DNA of 64,000 nucleotides. It comes from Monomorium pharaonis. Taxonomy: Eukaryota; Arthropoda; Insecta; Hymenoptera; Formicidae. Location of the stretch: the NCBI RefSeq assembly GCF_013373865.1, contig NC_050472.1:6505276-6569275 (forward strand), read 5' to 3'. Positions within the stretch are counted from its first letter, which is position 1; each line of letters begins with the position of its first letter. A program made the translations under genes and the position numbers. Positions 36,401 to 51,400 of this stretch are shown in pieces. The notes beneath the pieces were generated by a model that was not told where the DNA came from, made no database searches, and saw nothing but the letters and a program-made list of their open reading frames with translations.

Positions 36401-39400
36401 TCCACGTTTTTAGCGGAGCCTCGAATCCTTTTCTTCGTTATTTATGACCACTGTAACGTGATCGTCTTGAATTACCGCCAATTCATCATTCGCGGGGAAA
36501 CCGTACCTTGCTGCCCGGAATCGTGCAAATTATTAAAAAAAAAAAGGAAAAAAAATCCGAACGGACTGGAATTCGACCAAAAAAAGATCTGTCGACGTAG
36601 CATTCGATAAAACCGCGAATGAGAGAACGATAGTCCCTGAGTAGCAAAATACATTGGTAGCATATTGGCTAATATTAGTTAAACATTGGTTATATTGGGA
36701 GTGGATTGGTCAATGTTTTCCCAATGTTTCCCAATGTAACGCCAATATTGATAATAAAATATTGGTTTTAAATTAGGATTGCAATTAATGCCCAATATGA
36801 AAACTTGAATGATCTAATATTGGCCCAATGTTGAACCAATATTGAACCAATATTGCTGCTTAGACAAATTAGCTAAATAAGATGAAACGTTCGCTTTTAC
36901 AATATTGAACCAATATTGGGGATATTGTCTTTACATTGCTTCTCAATATTGCTACCAATGTTTTATGCTATAAAGACACAACTGTTTTTTTAATCGATCG
37001 CAAAGAGCGCGTGTGTACGTCGCCCATGGAATCCGAGACGGAGCTCGCGAAGGAGGGTGTACGTACACACGCCCACCGATCACCGCTTGACGATATCCAC
37101 GTCGCTGCAAGTTGCTGCAGCAGAGAAACGCGGGACGATGCCACCTCGCGTGTGTGTGTCGCTTAGCGCCGGCGCTCATCATCTATTCCCGCAGATGCGC
37201 GCGACGAGGAGTCGGCCGCATCAAAGGACACCGCCCACTTCAGGAACGCACACGGCATGCGGTCGGCGAGGAGGGTGCTCTGGTCGTTCAAGGATCTCCT
37301 CGGCTGAGGGTTACTTACAGATCGGTTACTTAGACCCAAACCCCGTGCCCATGTCACCCTGAACCTCGTGGTTTCGTATTTCGTACTGTCACCCGAGTTT
37401 GGGAAATTAGTTAGAAGAGCGTGTCAGAATTGAAAAAAACAGAAGAAAAAAAAATCTTTAATTCATAAAACCCCTAGCCTTAGTATTTATCCTAGAATTT
37501 GTTCCGTTTATACCCAGAAACGCATGGAAGTAAATAAATAAAAAAATAAAAGCATTTTTATTCTAAAAGTACCACTCTATTTTATAAATAAAGTTAAATA
37601 ACTGTCAATAAAATGTATTCGATATAAAAGGAAAATAAAAATTTCTTTGAAGATGGTTTTACAGTCGAACTAACGTGCTATAGAATAGCAGATAAAGACA
37701 CAAATGCGTTATCACGACGCGCCGCACGTGAAAAAAATTGTAAAATAAATACATTCAGCAGAAGTCGTGACAATTAATAAGTTGCGAAGAATGTTTCTCG
37801 TTAAATTCCGCATACAGATCAAGTGAAACGGGCAACACACGTTTGCATTATCGCGACGATACCCGGCCAATTCTTGCGATTTTATTGCCGGAGACACGAA
37901 CCCTGCGATTTGATTATCTAAATCGTGAGAATATACAGCGATCACTGCAAACACGCGGCGATGAAGCTGCACAAGCGAATTTATTATTGTCAGACGAATC
38001 AAGATGCCTTACGATTTCAGTTCAGTTGTGTAACATTAAAACGAAAGAAACGAGGCAACTTCTAGTTTATAGTTTTATGATGTAATCGTGCGATTTGCGC
38101 CTGCCGTTGATCAATTCTTATCAACTCTTTTAATACCGCGAATTCGATACACAATAATATTTTTCAATTTTATTTTGCAAAAGACAACTTTTTACTTTAC
38201 AAATATTAAATAATAGGATTATTTTTTCATAAACATGCATTTTTATCAAAAAGAAAGACCCAACAATTTTTACATCTGTTCTGTCATAAGAATAAAGCAT
38301 TAAAAGAGTTCTTCTTCAACCTTAATTTCTAATGATATTTAATTTCACTCAAAAACAGAATAATATTAATCTGTGCCATTTGATTAATATAAAAAGAAAT
38401 ATTTTACTTACTTGCGGTTAAACTTGCCGCGGCGCTGATTTGCGTCTGTGCTGACGCCGGGTTAACGGTCTGCCGTCTCGACGGTGTGCCGTATTGTGTC
38501 GTTAACGCGTTGGTCGTAGGCGAGGCGTATGTCCAGGAAGCGGCTTCCACGGCGGAGACGGCGACGGTGCCGGTGGTGTTTTGCTGGGAGGATGAGTACG
38601 GCGGGCTGTAACCGCGAAAGCTCGACCGAGCGCCAAAAGGTTGCGAAAAGGCCGGTAGAGATTGATGGGAAACCGTATCCGAAGATTTGTTACCATAATC
38701 CTCAGGAATGGTTAGTCCGGTCAAACCTGTCACTGTCGAGAAAACTAACAATGCATCATGGACATAAAAATCTGAAACTTGTGAATTGTTCTTTTAAGTC
38801 ACCTGTACGGTGATTTTTACACCCCGACAGCGAAAATAAAGATCTCAGTCACAGTAATTTTCTTTACTAATTGAGAGGAATGCATATTTCAAATTTGACA
38901 GTTTGCCTATATGTGTGTCTTTTAGAAAATCACAATTTTGTTAAAATCTAACTTGTAAAAAAATATAATTAATTACTATTAATAATTTACAATTAATACA
39001 ATTTTTATAACTTAATAAATCACTAATCTTTGTTGTAATATGTGTATCTAGTTCCTATAAATAATTAAATAATTTTTTAAATAAAACATTGAGACATATG
39101 TTTAACACAAAATTTGTTGCATTTAATAAATCTTTAGAAATTGGAAGCTTTTTATGAGTAAAACTTTCTAACTTTTCAAAACTCCTTGATTCGCAATTAT
39201 TCACATTATTCACTAACAAGCATTACAAATGTTAGACAGCCTCATCTACTTAATATATAACTTACTCAGACAATTAGTTGCAACGAGTTAAGTGTTATGG
39301 TTCAATTATTTACGGCTGGCACCTACCTTGAGCGTTCCAAAGTTGAGGCGACGACGCCAGCTCCGTAGGGCTGCTCGTTATGTAAGGCAAGGTATAGGTT

Positions 39401-42400
39401 CCCCCGGTTCCAGCCACCGTACCCATCGTGCTTACGGTATTCATCGGCCGATACAACGACGAACTGCAATAGGAAAATTTTTGTGTAGACCGCAGAAGAT
39501 GATATTGTTCCATTAGTACAAAATATGTCGTTTCTTTGACGATATTGATAAAGTAAGGAAAAATTTGTTTAGTTTGTTTACAAACGGCATCAAAATCAAA
39601 AGAATATGCATTTAAAGCACCATGATTTCGCCCAAAAAGACTTCCCATAAAAACTTATAAATCTTTACGTTCCGTATGTACGATATTAGTATAATATTAA
39701 TAACAAGATATTAATTAGTAATAATGAGAAAATTGTGACAAAGCCGCGTCTTTCTTTTTGGTATGCGTCGTTTTCTCGCGTCGCGACGTTTATGGCGAGT
39801 TCTGGTAATGATACTTAAAGATAATCGAGTCGTTTACGGAATTTAAGAGAGAGACTGAATGTACAATCAATTATCAAGAATTTCGCTGCGGGAAATTTCA
39901 GCGCAAAACGCGCTCTACAGGTGGTAGACCGACACCATACTGTGGATGGCTATAGCGGCGTTTTACCAGCGTTCTTTAGACAGAGAATGCTTACAATTGA
40001 AACACTAAATTGCTGTACTTTACTATTTTCATAAAGAAGAGAATTCGATCATTTTTTTATTTCTTATTCTTTTCTCGTGTAAAAATAAACATAAAATGTG
40101 ATGCACAAATAATACTTAATTGGTCATTAAAGTTGCGAGCATTGAGCTATAAATGCCCATGAAAATAAATACTAACTGTGCACCAAAGTGTACACGGACA
40201 AAATTTCACAGTAAAAATTATTACGGTAAATAATAAGCGCGGGACCAAGAAAGTAATTATTGAAAATTACTACTGTAATTATAAAAATTTTCTCCGTGTA
40301 AATAAACCAACTTAATTAGATATTATAGGCAAAATAGTAATGAAATTGCACAGTAACAAAAATTAAATAAACAGTGCCGATCGTGGCTCGTGTGCTTCGT
40401 ATTTCGCGCATAGATCACGCGCGAATAAATACGCCCCTACCCATGGGATTTGTGAGTCGGCGTGTATCTCGCGAATCGATCGTTCAGCTCGATCGTTCGA
40501 TCGACGCCCTAGAGAATTAATCTTATTTTAATTGCGAGTCACTTGTACATACGCGCGATGCTAAATTGCATACACTTACGCGGATTGCGATCTATAGTAT
40601 GTCAAAATTTCTTTTGTTTAACGTTGATCTAATTTTAAAGAAGAGGAAAAAAACTTTAAGTTAAAAGAAATTAATTTACGCAAAGAATATTTAATCACAT
40701 ATACATAATGAGAAAAATAAAAATGCGGACATTTCTTCCTATCGTTCCGCAACCAGTCTGCAAACACACGTCTGCAACCGATAACGGTACCATCGCATCA
40801 TTATCATTGGAAAAAAAAATCGCTGTTCCGTGTCGGAAAGGCCGGAAAGTAACCGGAAAGCAACCGTCGCGGGAGAGCGGAAACCGTGGTTCGACTCATA
40901 ATGCGGGCGCGGGCGCGTGCCCAAGAAACGGAAGGAGGCACCCCTTCGAGCCTCCCTTCGCGTCCCTTGCTTGCGAATGACCCTCATCATACGACAGTCC
41001 GGAACGACATGGCTACTCCATTACCATTGCCATTACCATTACGAGTTGTTTATACCTGGTTTCGGCTCAGCGGCCACTTGAACGCAGCAGGATTCTACCT
41101 GAGGCTGAATGCACAGCGTGACGAACTTTCAGACGTATGGAACGTTGGAACGTCTGAAGGAGCGAATTATGTGTCTCCGTTTGACGCATTTTTCAAATCG
41201 ACACCTTAGCCTATCGGCGGGGAATGCGGCGATGAATCATCTAGATGAAATTTTTCAAGTTTTGAAAAATTCCAATTGTATACCATGTAACATACGTGTT
41301 ATGCACTACATTACATGCAATTACATTGTTGAATGGAAAATTATAACGTTGATGTTATGTTACTGTTGTTTGCTGTTTACTGGATTAAAATCAAAACGTA
41401 ACGTATACGAATGAAATATGTCAGCAATATATTTATGGTTTCATACGCTCAAAAAAAAAGTAAAAATATTTTGCCATCATTCTCATATTTTAAGCTTAAT
41501 GTTTTACAGCAAACATTTCTCTTTCAATAAAGTAAAGTATTCATCAGAAATTTATCATATGTAATTCTGTTTTCTTCTTGTACCTTTCCAAGAAGCTTAA
41601 TATTAAGCTTATATGTAGTTAGATTTACAAAAAACACTTCGTTTAACTAAAATTACTTTTTTTATTATAATATGCATTTATTTCGAAAAAAATTGATGTT
41701 ACTTTGTATAACGACATTTTACTGCCTCACACAAAGTGCGACATAATTATGTTTGCATACATATTTTTCAACACATTTTTATTGCAAATGACGTTAAACA
41801 ATCATTGACAATAAACAATAATATAAAGTTTAAATACAACAAAAAATAACCTACAGTAAATAAATAACTCATTTTTTCCGGGCCGAAAGCCGGAATAATA
41901 TTAGGTACTGGAGCAATGTCATCTTTTTCGTAGTTTAACTCATTAACAGGGACAAAAATATTCTAGCACTAAAACTGAAAAAGTTGTCAAAAAAAAGGGC
42001 TGGTCCTCTAAAGGTTGAGAGAAAGGTCTTATATAAAAAAATATTAATTTGAAGTAGAGTGGCCTCTTACGTGCAGCACAAAAAAGCAACAAGCAGTGAA
42101 TTTCTCTTTTCGTAAGAATATTATGTTTATACTTATTTTCGATTTTGGGAAAAATCCTTCTGAGGCCATATATGAGTAAAATTCTCTAAGATTTAAAGAA
42201 TTTCACATATATCGAAATTTTTTAGAGGTGCAAAAACACTTGTGTTTAGATATCGACCAATTTTTTCATTTTCCAAAAAAGAAACAAAAAAGAATTAAGT
42301 TATTGAGTTATTTTTGTGCATCATGTACCATATTTGAATCGTATTTGGTGCTTCATCTTTTTTATTGTAAAATTATTATTTATTTCGTGCATTTTCGTTT

Positions 42401-45400
42401 ACTTTTTAATTATATAACCTATTATACTTAAATATTATTAATCCATAACAAACTCTCTATTATAATTAAAAAGTATAATATTTGGACTATGTGATAAATC
42501 TCGACAGATTCTTATGTATAATTCATAAACACAGAAAAAGAGGTATTGATAATTCAATAATCATTGTGTGAGCAAAAATATAAACTCTTCTTTAAAAAGC
42601 TTAATAATGTTAAATTTCAGCAAAATATTACATTTTTATTTCAGTATTATAACAGTCATATAAAGAATACAATATTTTGATAATAATACAATGTTAAAAA
42701 TTCGAATTTTTTATTTGGAGATATTGTTATTTTCTATTCGATATTTTTTCCTCTCAACTCGAGAAAAATATTATTGAATATAATAAGAATATATTTTTCT
42801 TGATAAAATTATAAAAAATTTCTTCACGTGGCCAAATTATGTCTGTTCAAAATTATTAAATTCTAAAGATTTTATACCCTTACTTATACATATAAATATA
42901 ATGAGACAATAACGGTAGATTTGAGATTAATTTTTTTCGGTATATTTCCGTAACAATTGTGTGCGAAAAAAAAAATCTTTCTGCCATCGTCAGTGCACAT
43001 CTGCTTGCCACGCGCGCGCATCGCGCGCACGTGCACTTTATCTCCGCGCGCATTAACGTGTCCCAAACAAGGTAAAGAAGCGGCCGCGCGTAAAACAAAC
43101 GAAAGCATCGCCGTACGCTCGCGATGATGTCAATACGGATGCGGCCTTGAGCACTCGCGCGGTGGCCCGGGCACGTTTCTGCATACCCGTACGTGTCCGG
43201 AGGCACCTTTGCGGCTGGCTCCTCGCGATGTCGACGATTGCCGAGGTGCCGCACACGTGGTATCCTTCCAAACTCATCGCCGATCGACAAAGAGAGATAG
43301 AAACACCGATAAGCGCGTGCAATTTCGTCGAAAATTAAAACACGAAATAAAGAGATCTGTGAACATGCTGAAAGTTGGGGCTACGTTCCGAAACGCGTTT
43401 CGAAAGTTTCACCGCCAGTACTGACAGTTTATACTATAATTATATAGTATAATAATGATATAGGCTCTTAAAATAAAGAATAGATTTTAAATGTGCGCGG
43501 TGGAATTTACTAATTAATTCAATTCTCAGAAATCAGCTTGAAATTTTTTCTAAAATCGGTATTCCACATCGCACGTTCACGACACACATACGGCATGTGA
43601 ATGGCCAGACGAAAAACTGCGACTCGCGTGCGGAAATGCATACCCAGCATATTACTCCCGATCGTCAGTAGAGTTATGACGAATTCGAAATTTGCAGGCT
43701 AACGATGAACTCGACACCCGACGCGGTCTGACCTTTCAGGAAATCTGCTTAGGCGATTTATATTTACATAACGTTAAGGTAGGTTATGTACACGGAACGG
43801 GAAGCATGGGTATCGAAGATCGCGATCGAAACGAAAATATTTTTAACGATGCGAAAGAGAGAAGAATAGACGATGGAGATCAACTTCCAAACGAATAATA
43901 AAAATCACGAGGAGGAATAAAAAATAATTTCACGAGTAAAATCTACATTTTTTCTTACATAAAACCAACACGATGAGGGTCTTTTTAGAGTATTTCATAA
44001 TAAAAGAACAATCAAATTTCCACGTTTCAATTCTGCCACCGAAGAATCTCACATCGAAGGATACAACTTTATTCCTAGATGCATTTTCGATCGCGGGCAA
44101 GAGTTGCGCGCGATAAATCCCCATGCATTTTACAACGGTAATGTAAATACCGGTGAATGAGAGTCGTTTCTAACGGTTTCGATTGTCTTAGGATGTGTCG
44201 TACGTCTGACACGAGCCCAGTGGGCACGAGGATGCGTTTTAAGTGCATCGGCTAAGTGCGATGGAACGTCCGATGCAATACGAGCGGGGCAATCGGAGTC
44301 GAGACCATTCTCCGTGAAACTGGTTACCTACGGCGGCGTCCCATCCCGGATGATCGACTGTGTGTACCAGGTGCAATCGGGTACTTTGTAAACGACTAAT
44401 ACGAGAGGAAACGGTATTAAATGGGCACGCGCGCGCTGCGTGCAATTGCACGCCCGGTGCAACGATGCGCACGATCCGTCGCGCTAATGCGTTTCGCAAT
44501 GTAAACGACCGGCGGTGGTGAGGCGGAAGGGAAACCTTCTCCTTCGGTAAACTATAAAAGGTTGCAGAAATAGCGAAAAAAAAAAAATACACGACGCGAT
44601 CCTACAAATATTGATAAAGTCCTAAATAAATAAAATTACAATTCTGGACCCTTTGGAAAATGTGTTTTTAGAATAGCGAAAAATTAAAATGCTTATAATC
44701 CTGAGCCGCGACTACAGTTTTTATATTTAAGAGTGTCGAAAATTTGCTTTAAGGCGTCAAATCAATCACAGAGTCATATTGGCATCGGTCTTGAGATAAA
44801 AAAATAGATTCTGAATACCGAATTTATGCAATATTATTATAAAGTGTATATTATTGGGAAAAACCGGAAAAACGTATAAGTTTTCAGGAAATTTCTTTTT
44901 TGAATTGTTCAAAATTATGGATTTTCATAATATTGTATTAAAAGTGGGGAATTTTTTAAATTTTACTTTTAAATTTAAATTCTACTGCCTTTATTTTTAA
45001 TGAAAAATTATTCCTTTCATCTTTCTAATTTTTAATAATATAAAACTATGATAATTGATGATTACCAATCAATATAACATTCATACCATGCATATTCTTG
45101 TGACTTGCAAGTTTTTATTTTAAAAAAGCGACAATAAATTAACAGTATACTGTTTTAAATTGGTGTTGTATGTTTAATCACGTTTCGTGTTTTGTACTTT
45201 TAGCGAGCCACATTATTGGAAACATATCGTTACACACACACATGCTATTTAGTTCGTATATTATTTCTTTTTAATACTTTTTAAAATTTAACATTCGAAA
45301 CTTGAGTGACTTTTCTTTGTGGATTATACGTGTGGAACGTTAAAAGATATAATAAAATAAATTTATTTTAAAGCTGCATTAAAAAATTCTCTAATCTTAC

Positions 45401-48400
45401 TTGAAAGTTTCAATAAAATTCCAGGAAATAAAATTCAAGGAAAAACCGAGAATTCGTAGAAAAATTTTTTTAGCAAATTTAAGTATACATTCTGATTACA
45501 TATTATTTGGAGCATTGATTAAAAATGAAAAATTTGAATTTTAAAATAAATAAAGGATGTAATAAATTCTTATTTTTTCTTATGACCTGTTTATTCTTAA
45601 CAAACACGAATGAGGGCCTAATGTTCAGTGACGTAACGTCATACTAGCAGGAATCGGGGGCGATTTTATGGAATACGGATGTGTGTGCGTGCATATTCTA
45701 TGCATGCGTAACGGTTGCATGGGGAGCTCAATAGCAGATCTCGGATTTCTTCTAAGAATCTCCGCCGCGCTTTTAATTATTACCGCCGTCGCGCCGCGTT
45801 TAGTAATCTCGATCTCGAACTCTTCCTCCCACAAGATATTCCAAGTATACCACAACCATTAACGATTATTTACACAATCCTTAAGATCAATGAGATCAAA
45901 AGGCCAAATGAGAAGTTCTCATATTAGCGATAAATAACAAATGCAAATACTATGATATAAACTGATCATGTAACGTGCGTTTGCTTTTATATGTGGAAAG
46001 TATAGGAATTATAAAAGATTAAAGTTGATTAAAGATAACATAAGTTTTCGTGAGATCAATTTCAATTTTTCGATCGTCACTCATGGGGAATTCCCGATTA
46101 GCTCGTCGGAATTATTAGTGCGTGACAAGTTTATTTAATAAACAGAAGATTAACGGCAAGATATAATACGCATACTGTTTGCCGCTGGAGAAAGACGAGG
46201 GTTCCTCACGGTTGACGAAGGAGTTGCGAATTTCGCGAAATCCAATATAGCGAGTTTAATGTCAACGGGGTTATAGCCCTGCTGCCGTAGGACTATCTGA
46301 ATCCACTGAGCTGATAAGACGCTTCTCACGATGGCTCGCGGAAGAAGGCGGGGTAAACGTAAAAGATGAGAACGATAAGCCTACTGATCAAGTACATATT
46401 TATACATGCGTTACCTAAAGATAAAAATGCATGTTTACATAGGATAGATATCAATGCAAAAGTTAATAGCAAGTTCTAGAATATTTGTTTGATAATCAAT
46501 AATATACGACGAAGATTTCAAAACAGTTGAGTGGTATTAAATTGAAAAGTTCTCCCTTTTTTTTTCAAGCATTACGATCTTAAAATAAAATTTTATTAAT
46601 TTAAATTTAAAAAAATTGTATAGCGTCTAATAAAATTGCGTTTGTAGTATTAAAATTTAATTTAAAAAAAAATCATTGATGTCTTAATATCAGAAAAAAT
46701 TCAAATTAAATTAATAATTTCATTTTTCTTTTCTCTGTCGCTATAAAAAATATCCAATAGTATAATTATAGAAAATATTATTTTAACACGACAAGTCTGT
46801 GCTGTTTCAAGAATCCTGTAACACGGTAGATATCTCGTATGACGAGAGATAAGAAGGGCACCATTTCTTATTTGCTTAGCCGCATTGAGATTGTTTAAGA
46901 TATCACTGCTGATCTTTTTATACGGTCAGGGTTGGCAAAGCGCAAGACTATTTCGCGTTAGTGTATAAATGTAATATTTAATAGATTCGCGACACACGAG
47001 TAATGAATTTTATTTAAAAAAAAAAAACGCGTTTTTCTTTAATGAGATTAATATGAAAAATATATGTGTATTATAGATAAAATTAAAATACGCATTAAAG
47101 TAAAAATTTTTGGTCCTTTAATACGCGAGAATATCTCTATTTAAATGTAATTTAAATACATTATATAATAATTATAAAGCGCAAAAGTAAAAGTTTAAAT
47201 ATATAAATATCAACAAATCTAAAGAATTATATAACATTTAAGATGTCCAAATATCGGCGTATCAAGTATCAATTAATGCTCGAGTTAAATAAGGCTTCAA
47301 TATTTTGTTCACGCTGCATTTATTTGGCTACCGTTGCATTAATTATCGCTACTTACTTTATTTTCATTTGGCGAGATAAAGCCCCTGGGTTTTTAACGAA
47401 AGTGCGTTTAATCGATCCAAAAAAAGAATACGTAGTCAAAGCAGTTAATCGATTACATGCGTAATACATTTGCAATTCCAGATAAAATAAATAACACGTT
47501 ATAGTGTTAATTATTATAACACGAAATAAAAAAATTAAAAATAGAACTTTGCAATTAAAAATCATTGAAATGACTAAAATAATTAGATATATATAAACCT
47601 ATACTTTCTAAATTAATGTAGCTCTTTTTAAAATATTTATCTGTATGTATAAGTTGTAACATTAAATAAATCAATTATTAAATCAATAAAAGACAAACAC
47701 ATGTTGTTGATAAAATATTTGGATATACAGAATAAAAGTCTTCAGAAATTGTATATCCTATACAGTATTTATACATATATTTCTTTCATTTAAAATTAAA
47801 CAAAAATTGAAAATTATTAATTATAATGTTAGTTAACAAAATTATGATAAAAATTTTTCGTTTAATCCCGTACCAGTTATTTTAAAATCTAGCTTTGTTT
47901 CGCGTTGTCAATTTATCGTAAGAATTCTGTTTTACTTCGACTTTTGCATCGACACATTTTACACAATACGCATGCGTATACGTGTGTGATTACAATGATT
48001 CATTACATGCAATTATTTTTATAGTAACTGTATATTTATATAATTATTACTGGTTTTCCATATAATTTTTTATATATTCTTTAAATATTTTATCTAAAAC
48101 TTGCTTGACATCTATACAATTTTTTAAACAGAATTCATCAAATTAAACGTCACGGTAAAAAAAAATAACACACACGAAGCATTTATCCGAGAAAAATATA
48201 GAAACGCTGAGCATGAGCTCGAATGGACAAACATCGAAGCACATCATTAATAATAAGATAAATCTTGCATTAGAAAAAGACTCACTGCATCTTAGCGGGT
48301 GTAACAGGCTAATGAGGACTCTTCGATATCTTCTCCTCTTCCTCCGCTCCGCACGCTCGTCTTCGCTTCGCCGTACGGAGTAAAGAGAATACAAAGAAGA

Positions 48401-51400
48401 AAAAAAAAGCGGTATCGGAGAGAGAAAAAAGAAAGAAAGGGGCTAGAGAGAGAGTGTCCCGTATCTGTCACCGGGCAGACAAGAACTGAGCGGAATATAA
48501 TCTAACAGAGTGCACGAAACGTCAAGCCGAATGGAGTTGGAGGACCTCGAAGGTGGTCAGGATTTCCCCTTCTGCAATCTCCCCTCCCCACTCGGAGAGA
48601 CCCTCCTGCGGTGACGGACAATTATCCCCACTTGTTATTTTCTACGTGTTTTCCCCTCCTACCGGAGATATCACCGGCGCGATCACATTTCGCAGTGTAC
48701 CCCAACTTTGCCTTCTTTTACTGTGAGTCTGTCACGAGAGATCCCCACCAACGTTATCGGCCACTCAAGACGCCCCACTGTTTGACGTTCGCCGTTCTCC
48801 ACCGATTACGCCTCGCGACGAATAATAGCTTGCTCTCGTCCTGTCTCGGCAGACTGCCGTCCCGACGCACGGTGGTCCAAAAAAGCCCAAAAGCACGGCC
48901 AAAATATGAGAGCATTCGACAATTAATATGAAATTTAATCCTAGAATTTTTAGGATCGCTGATCACGAATCCAAAGTCAAAATCACAAAATACAAAATGA
49001 TGGACATAGATGTTAAGATAATGTCAGATTTGAAACTTGATATCCTGTGGTTTTCAAGGTCGCTGATTACGAATCTAAAATCAAAATTATACAAGGAATC
49101 TGAAATGTTAAAAATACCCAAAATAAAATACACTTTGCAAAAATCAATTTTCCAATTAATTATTATAAACGTATAATTAAAAAATAATTGTAGAGATAAA
49201 TTGATTATATTAATTGATTTCAGGGAAAAAATTACAAAAGAAACGAGTATAACTTTTTTTTAGTTTTACCTATAGTCAATTTTTAACAATTTGTTTGTGA
49301 CAAGTAGCAGCAAACATAATTTTTGCAAAGTGCTCTTTATGTCAGAAATGTTTTTTTACATATTTTAATTACTTTTGTGTTAATTTTGCTGCTCTAGCTG
49401 TGGGCAGAAACCCATTTCAAAACTTTATTTTGTATATTAATTTTTTACATAAACGGAGAAAAATCTAAGAAAAAGTTATACATGTTTCTTCAACCATTTT
49501 GCTGTATAATTAATTCGCATAATCATTTTTCCTCTACAGGTAATTTTTTACGTTTTGTTTTTAACAATTAATCGCAAAATTGACTTTGCAGGAAGTGCTT
49601 TTTATGAGATGCTTCTTTATGCTCCGGTCTTATTTCTGATTATTGTTTGTTGTTTAGTTAACTTTGCTGATTCAACCATGGCATTAATAAATTAACTTGC
49701 TCACACTCAAGGCACATTTGCACAATTAACAATACTTTAAAATCTAATTACAACCAGATTGGCACTTATTGGCAGTCAGTTTTTATTAATTCTGTAAGGT
49801 ATTGTTAATATCAACTAAATGCTTAAATAAGTTTCCTAGCGTAAATTTGCGTAAATTATAACTATTTCTCAAAATTTTCAAAATTTACACGAAAAATTTT
49901 ACTTACTTTTTCTTTAAAATTATTATTAAATTATTATGTTATACGTTGTTAATTACGATTTATTTATTATATATGAAGATTCTTGCTTTCAAGACTAACC
50001 TCCATTTGGCAGAATTAAAATTAATAAACTATTTAAAAAAGTTACATAATTTTGCAGCATGCGCTGTTTTCTCAGTGTGATTTTACGATAGCTGTTGCTC
50101 GAGCGAGGTTACTTTGTTCTGAATTACACCCTTCAAAAAAAAAGTATTTTGCGTTTAAAGTAATTTTTTCCATAATCTCGTATTCTAACTTTAATGTTTT
50201 ACAACAAACATATTCCTTTTTCATTAAAGTAAAGCTTATCACACTTTTTGGATATATGTTCTGTATTATTCTAATTGTTTTCCTCTTGTATAATATAAGA
50301 CGAAAGTCTTATACGAACTTATGTCGAAAAAAAAAATATGTTGATTTGAAGCATAGTGGAGCACAGAAAAAGCAACGTGAATTTCTTTAATCTTTTTTAT
50401 AAAAATATTATGTTTATACTATTTTGCTCTTGATTTTTGAATGAATCCTTTTGAAGTCATCCATATACATATAAGAGTAAAATCCTTTAAGATTTAGAGA
50501 AATTCATGTATACTAAAATTATTTTGGGGGAGTGTACAAACTCAAGTAGAAACCGCTGATGTTTTTTGTTTCCTCAAATCCCAATCCAACTCAACGATTT
50601 AATTAAAAATTTTATTTTTAAAATTTTGGCTACGTTTTTGGGATTTTTTATCATTGTGTGACGCCACGAGTGTAGACAAGCATCACAATGTTCTTTTTTA
50701 GAATTCCTTAACAATGCCCTAATTCTCTAACAATGCTCCCCATATAGCACACATCTTTCAGAAAGCTTTCTGAAAGATATCTGCTGCCAAATATCTTTCA
50801 GAAAGCTTTTTAAAAGATGTTATGCTGCATGGACATCTTTTTAATTTCTTTTTCTTTCTCTCCTTCTTACAATTGAGGGAATTCCATCCATTAAAAAAAA
50901 AAGATTCTATTTTATTCTTTTTCTTTCTTAATTGCAACAAATTTGTAATATAGATAGTTTTAATTTATGAATTATTAAAATCTAGATTAATTCTGTTCTC
51001 ATAATTCTAATTTGAATAATGGATTATTAACTGTATTGGATAACTAGTTTAGATTTTTGGAATAAGCGTTACGCACGAGATAATTATCTCGACTAACAAA
51101 TTAGTATTTGTCGAGACGCACCGTAAAGCGAATATCACGTGCCGCTTCCGCCGGCATGCACACATCGGAAAGACTACCGTTCGTGGTAAAAAAAAACAAA
51201 TGCTCAAATCGTCTTTAGGTGTAGGGACAGCTGCGTGTATTGCCACGTGTACTGCACACGTGTATCACGCGCTTCGTGATACTTGAAATCGATATAATAT
51301 ATCTAATTACTTGAATTAATAGATAAGAAATTGTGACGATTACGAGATTGCGTAAAATGATTCACTTTTGTTCTGAATTATACACTCAAGTAGAAGTCGT

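Larger units (their letters stand above)
29155..38411 (-). other. srp: serpent 9.3-kb intron upstream of the N-finger exon
   Basis: No convincing coding exon. It contains MITE-like elements at 29665-29828, 31463-31736 and 36642-36970, microsatellites at 32811-32849 and 33408-33463, a local duplication (31204/32109), one copy of a dispersed repeat (33737-34090), and CpG-rich blocks at about 30980-31480, 31830-32340, 35260-35620 and 36990-37380 that are candidate enhancers. Confidence 0.65.
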
